Source: Aphelenchoides besseyi
Lineage: Eukaryota > Nematoda > Chromadorea > Rhabditida > Aphelenchoididae
NCBI GenBank assembly: GCA_024699855.1
Contig: JAMPIQ010000002.1
Coordinates: 11,160,001-11,224,000, forward strand
Reading direction: 5' to 3'
Length of the DNA: 64,000 bases
Part shown: piece after piece, positions 59,829-64,000 of the stretch
How the letters are laid out: each line of letters opens with the position of its first letter
How positions within the stretch are numbered: the first letter of the stretch is position 1
The notes under the pieces: generated by a model
Database searches by the model: none
The model's input: the letters and a program-made list of their open reading frames with translations, nothing else
What the model was told of the DNA's origin: nothing
Program-made: the position numbers and the translations under genes

Positions 59829-60716
59829 ATGTCTACGGCCGTTTATCATTTGGATCGAAATCAGCTGAAGGTGAATTGGAGAGTCTTTGGTTTACATTGT
59901 TTCTGACCTTTTAGATCATGTATCGTGCATTACTATCAATGAAATGGCTTGGCGATTATTTCACGTTCTTTTACAACGAACAAGAGTTGTTCATCAAGTC
60001 GAGCAAAGAAGGGACGTCGATGGTCGGAGCGATTCGATTTCTGCCGAGTTTTTTCCTCGAAATTAACGACTTCTTCAAATCTATGTTGGGTCGTTCGTAT
60101 TGTTGCGTTAAGGCCGATGCTTTCATGCGTGTAATCAAAACTGAGTGTACAAAGAAACATCTTTCCACTTTCACCTTTCGAATTCAAACCGATTCGCCCA
60201 CAATGTCGATTTGTGCGTATTACAACACGGAGCGTAAGAGGGAATATGCGATAAGTCAGCATAACATTCGATTAAGTACGACTTATCACCGTAAGAATAC
60301 TTTGGATGAGATTGGATTTATTCTTCTAAGTCCGCGCTACTTTATGGACATAATCGAATTGATCGGTGAAGCTACTACGGTGAGTATTTCACTATATGTA
60401 TTCTATTGATTATGTTTAGCTTGCCTTCTACGGAAATTCCGAGACCTTTTTGATGCACGTGTTTGACAACAATTGTGCAGAGACCGGAAGATCAAAGTTA
60501 TTGACGATCATTGAACTTACGAATTTGGTACACATGGATATTCCGAATAAGATTCAGACGATTCTAGACGTTGATGCGTTGTACAAAATTTGCTCGCTAG
60601 CCGACTACTTCGATTCTTCTATTGAGTTATATTTCGTTAAACGGTCGTCGAAAATGTTTGCAATAAGACCAACTGAATGTGATAATCCAATCAGCTTACA
60701 GGATTTTGAGTGTTAA
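59829..60716 (+). CDS. RAD9-like subunit of the 9-1-1 checkpoint clamp
   Basis: Three exons join in frame: 59829-59870, 59915-60379 and 60420-60716. The start is MSTAVYHLDRNQLK, followed by IMYRALLSMKWLGDYFTFFY. Next come ELFIKSSKEGTSMVGAIRFL and PSFFLEINDFFKSMLGRSYC. The second lobe has FILLSPRYFMDIIELIGEAT. After LAFYGNSETFLMHVFD come DALYKICSLADYFDSSIELY and FVKRSSKMFAIRPTECDNPI. The order (A-V-H-x-L-x-x-[IL]-G-[DE] start, F-x-x-F-F block, then the second-lobe L-x-x-[FI]-x-x-L-A-[DE] before the P-x-x-F-x-[IV] end) follows RAD9. With HUS1 and RAD1 it forms the DNA-damage clamp. The model ends at DFEC, so the long Ser-rich ATR-signalling tail of RAD9 is absent. About 267 residues. Confidence 0.72.
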
Positions 60717-61161
60717 TGGTCAGCATTTCTCAGCCACATTCAGCTTTTTGATCACAAACCCAAGCGAATTGTTCAAATGACGTGCTTATAGGTCAGTTGA
60801 ATCTGTATATTGATTGCAAACCTACATACTTTCTTTTGTAGACATATCCACTCTAGTTATACAAATCAAATGCTTTCAACCACTCAATCTCCGCTTCTTA
60901 CCAAAGATATGTTCGGGTAAATCAAATGGACATTCCTAGCTCTTTCCACATTGTTGCCGATTCGATCGGTGTTGTTAAATAACTATCGTTAAACTTGTTA
61001 TTACGTTAATAAAGTTATATATCTTAATACCGAAAGAATTCGTGAGTTTATTCTTGCTAAAAACGATCGTATACATCAATCGTACTAGCCGCTTAGAAAG
61101 TTGGAGCAGATGTGTGCACATCTGAAGAAGAACAATTGGACCAAAAAATGAACACTAGAAC
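60717..61161. other. Convergent intergenic region
   Basis: No gene is supported. It contains an aataaa near 61007 that fits the 3' end of the RAD9-like gene. Confidence 0.4.
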
Positions 61162-62262
61162 TCACTCAGAACAACAATCTCGACAACAATTCGACTCTTC
61201 TTTTTTGCTTGTTTGTTGCGGTGATGTTCGTGCGATCGGTCGTACATCTGAAATCGAACAGAAATCAATGGCTCTTAATTGCAGGATGTATTGTGGGAAG
61301 CTATCAAGTCAAAAAATATATTTGGGTTCAGTAATTGAAGTTTCAACCGGATATCCGTAATTACAGTTTGGTATATTAGTTAGAGTTTAGTACTGCGTGG
61401 CACGCAATTAAAATTCATAGAAGAAATTTGCAGAAACCTGGTTCTAGAAATCTTTCTATCAAACGTAAATTACCTGACTTGTTTCTTTGAGGTTGTTGAG
61501 TGACGACCGTCACTTGATTTGTGTTATTGTCTCGATTCTCTGGCACGGTAATCGTTTGATACGTAACTCTCGACTTATTTCCGGTCTGCGAACGTTGCGG
61601 AGATGTTTTGATTTGCGGTGTACCTAAAAATAGAATTGAACATATTCATTAGTTTTGCGCATAACCTCTACAACATTTACAATGAACCTGGTCTCTGTTT
61701 AAAAGCCAAAGATCATTGTTCTCGTCCCTGTAGAAGAGAAACTCATGATAGGGAGTTAAGCTCATAGCATCAAGCCTATAAATACAATTAAGTGTCAGCG
61801 AGTAGTCTCTATGAAATGAAATTACCACGACAAAAGCAATGAAATCTTCTGATCACGTGTTCTATTTGTTGTGTTGTGTGAACGAAACAACGCTTCAATG
61901 CATGTGTCCAACTCGTCGTGAGACATTTCAACAAGTTTCCGTTTATAAGACATCAGGTACTAAACAAAAAGTAAAGATCGGAGTCTGAGTGTTTCTGTAA
62001 GTATGAACTGTATATAATTTACTTACCTTTCACTAGGATGAATCACGAAACTACAATATTCTTTTAATAAAAAACGACTGTAAACGCAAAATTCTACTGA
62101 TGTCGTAGATCGATATTGATCGTTGTGTCTGCTAATCGAATTCATGGGGACGTGACGCATTCGAATTTTATAAGCGGCTTCTGTAGTGTCGAGTTCTTTC
62201 TGGTTTTGTCGTTTATGGATTAGTGATTCGCAGAGTTTCGTTCCGCACTGTACAAAAACCAC
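61162..62262 (-). CDS. Unknown protein with Cys-rich end, 5' end incomplete
   Basis: Five minus-strand exons join in frame to TGA at 61162-61164. The first visible exon (down from about 62262) reads QCGTKLCESLIHKRQNQKEL and RMRHVPMNSISRHNDQYRST, ending SRFLLKEYCSFVIHPSER. Then YLMSYKRKLVEMSHDELDTC leads to IEALFRSHNTTNRTRDQKIS, LDAMSLTPYHEFLFYRDENN and LWLLNRDQVHCKC. A Ser/Thr/Gln-rich exon (TPQIKTSPQRSQTGNKSRVT) follows, and the end is EESNCCRDCCSE. The splice phases all fit. No ATG in frame lies just upstream of the first exon, so another 5' exon is missing. I do not recognise a family. The mix of Cys and His could bind metal, but spacing does not match a zinc finger I know. Confidence 0.5.
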
Positions 62263-64000
62263 ACGTTTAAACGCCGATTGTCCGCAAAAAGAAGGTCATT
62301 TCAATGATAAATTACTTTGGTTTAAAGAACCTTTTTAAGTTTAGAAGAAACTTGACCTATACGCCTATTAAGAGCTTTGTATTTGTGATTGAAGGTAATG
62401 ATATTGCTAGAACAAGGAAACCAAATTGGAGTTATTTGGAGTAATTGCGAATAACCAGAACGTCATTTTGTCAGTTACAATCGTGATATCATTCTTAAAA
62501 AGTTCTCCGGAAAGCAACGTTGCTTGGTTGTTTTGTTCCGGTACAAATTTAACTGTGAATCAACAACAATAAACGCCACAAAGCTCGATATCTCTGCGGA
62601 CAATGACGCCGAAGAGCTCAGAAGAAGCGATGCGCAAGAATTAGTATCAATTCGTTTTAACATCGTCCGGAAATACCGTCATACTCGTTTGCGTAATTTA
62701 TAGCGCTTGTGTTCCATTATCATTGACAAATGCGAGTCGCGCTTGAATTTACGTCACTAAGGAAACAGATCTTTGAAAAGCTGTCATATAATAGTTTGCT
62801 AATAGAGAACTCGAAACAATCTAAGACTTTGTTGGCATATGGTAAGTTCCTGTCTACGGTAGTTGGTTTCTGATGTCAACTTCGACGAATGAGTACAAGA
62901 GTCGAAATGGAAACCGTTTTGGATTTGGGGGTGTTAATTACTTTGTGTTAGGAAGCTCGTCTTTGTTATTGAACGGAACAAAGGGCATGTTGAATGAGAT
63001 ATAATTGAGATGAGTGTTGTTGAACAATGGCACGAGTTTGGATTGAACGGAATTTGCAGAGTAGGCGTTTGGCAAGAGCAGTTTTTTGGTTAGACTTGTT
63101 GGATTGGGTTAAGTGTTGAGTATTTCGTTGAAACGTTCTTTTAGATGGATATCCTTTCGAATTATTTCATAATTACGAATTAATTAGTTTATGCGATGAA
63201 AAGTAAGCCTCGACTTAAGTTCTTTGTCTTAACTGTTATTACCGAAAACCTCTTCGTAACATTTACATTAGTATGTCAACCCGCACAACCATTGTTTTGA
63301 CTTTATTATCACTAAACAAATGTCAGTTGATCCATAGAAAAGGGTCAATTCGTTGGTATTCAGAAATTGTCTCACTTCCGATCTATCAATTATGCATCGT
63401 AACATTTCCTGAAATTTGTTGCAGCATATTACTGTAATAGCACTTGAACAGACCCCAGCAACTCTTTCGCTAAGCGTTCAGTTTCTGGGACCGCCCATCT
63501 ACTCACTAATTCAAAACCCGCCCACTTCAACTTCAAGACTGCTTTTTAAGCGTAGAAAACGGTACTCGTGCAAGCTCAGTGTGAGCTGACAGTCTGATTA
63601 AAACCAAACAACGTTGTTTTTGATTGCTAATGGACGTGTGCATTGTTTTGTTTTCGAAATGCATCAAACATTGTACATTAGCTGATCCATCAAAATTCTT
63701 GGCGTGTCCACAAGCGAATTTTGCATTTATATGATTCCATTAGTTGTAACGACAAAGCTTATTCTTCAAAGATTGATTTGCCTTCAAAGATCATCGACCT
63801 AGTCATTTAATCGTAAAGGTTGGATTTGAATGAAACAGTCAGCTAAGATTAAGCGGAATTTTGAGTCTTAGTTGGCTTTGTTCATTTTTATCACATGCAC
63901 TTCAGAGATTACACTTGTTCCAACATGTCATAAACATTCGATGTTTTTAGATGGCTATTTTTGGTTACGTGGGAGTGAAAACAAACGTAGCCGATGGTTT
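62263..64000. other. Right-hand intergenic region
   Basis: No coding region is supported. Two CCGCCCA boxes, at about 63494 and 63520, lie upstream of a GC-richer stretch and may belong to a promoter of a gene outside the window. A minus-strand frame at 62475-62663 may hold the missing 5' exon of the unknown gene to its left, but I could not join it. Confidence 0.35.

Noticed and set aside
59936..60262. Minus-strand frame of 108 codons
   Set aside because: It lies wholly antisense to the RAD9-like second exon, which has family similarity. The antisense frame has none.

Overview
The window looks like nuclear DNA of a nematode. Genes are split by many short GT-AG introns, mostly about 35-60 nt, with TTTCAG or TTTTAG acceptors, and the base composition is moderately AT-rich. 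Several products belong to families I know mainly from nematodes: a CLC-like (claudin-like) four-helix membrane protein, a Ly6/ET-module three-finger protein and Tyr/Arg-rich small proteins. I cannot name the species. All gene models were spliced by eye from reading frame, splice signals and family resemblance. Exon edges are reliable where the family is well conserved and provisional elsewhere.

Layout. 0.7-2.1 kb (+): LARP1-like protein with no visible La motif. 3.4-4.2 kb (-): multi-exon retropepsin-like aspartic protease. 4.5-5.8 kb (+): mEAK7-like TLDc protein. 6.2-6.9 kb (-): Tyr/Arg-rich protein. 8.0-12.4 kb (-): phospholipase C-related inactive protein (PRIP/PLCL). 14.9-15.5 kb (+): secreted amphipathic protein. 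15.6-17.6 kb (-): KANSL1-like chromatin protein, divergent from ABHD16A (17.8-19.5 kb, +). ABHD16A is followed closely by the phosphorylase kinase alpha subunit (19.6-24.2 kb, +). 24.5-28.0 kb (-): importin-13-like karyopherin. 28.5-30.1 kb (+): catalytically dead pepsin homologue with a TTAA-flanked MITE in one intron. 30.3-31.1 kb (+): unknown basic protein. 33.0-34.6 kb (+): INPP5A. 36.6-37.5 kb (+): CLC-like protein. 37.8-39.2 kb (-): tandem three-finger protein. 39.2-44.6 kb: long gene-poor stretch. 44.6-47.7 kb (+): biogenic amine GPCR with an 8-nt microexon. 48.3-48.7 kb (+): small secreted protein. 49.2-51.8 kb (-): WW-PH-RhoGAP protein. 53.0-57.4 kb: three small aromatic-rich genes on the minus strand. 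57.9-58.6 kb (+): secreted ML-like protein. 58.7-59.1 kb (-): TAX1BP3/TIP-1. 59.8-60.7 kb (+): RAD9-like clamp subunit. 61.2-62.3 kb (-): unknown protein. The rest to 64 kb shows no gene I can support.

The genes do not form one pathway. Several act in phosphoinositide and calcium signalling or signal termination (PRIP, INPP5A, phosphorylase kinase, the amine GPCR), others in chromatin and nuclear functions (KANSL1-like, importin-like, RAD9). The most unusual items are the doubly inactivated pepsin homologue with its perfect 35-bp terminal-inverted-repeat insertion, the microexon that supplies the Tyr of the GPCR NPxxY motif, the multi-exon retropepsin gene, and the dispersed family of Tyr/Arg-rich proteins sharing an SYVTT motif.
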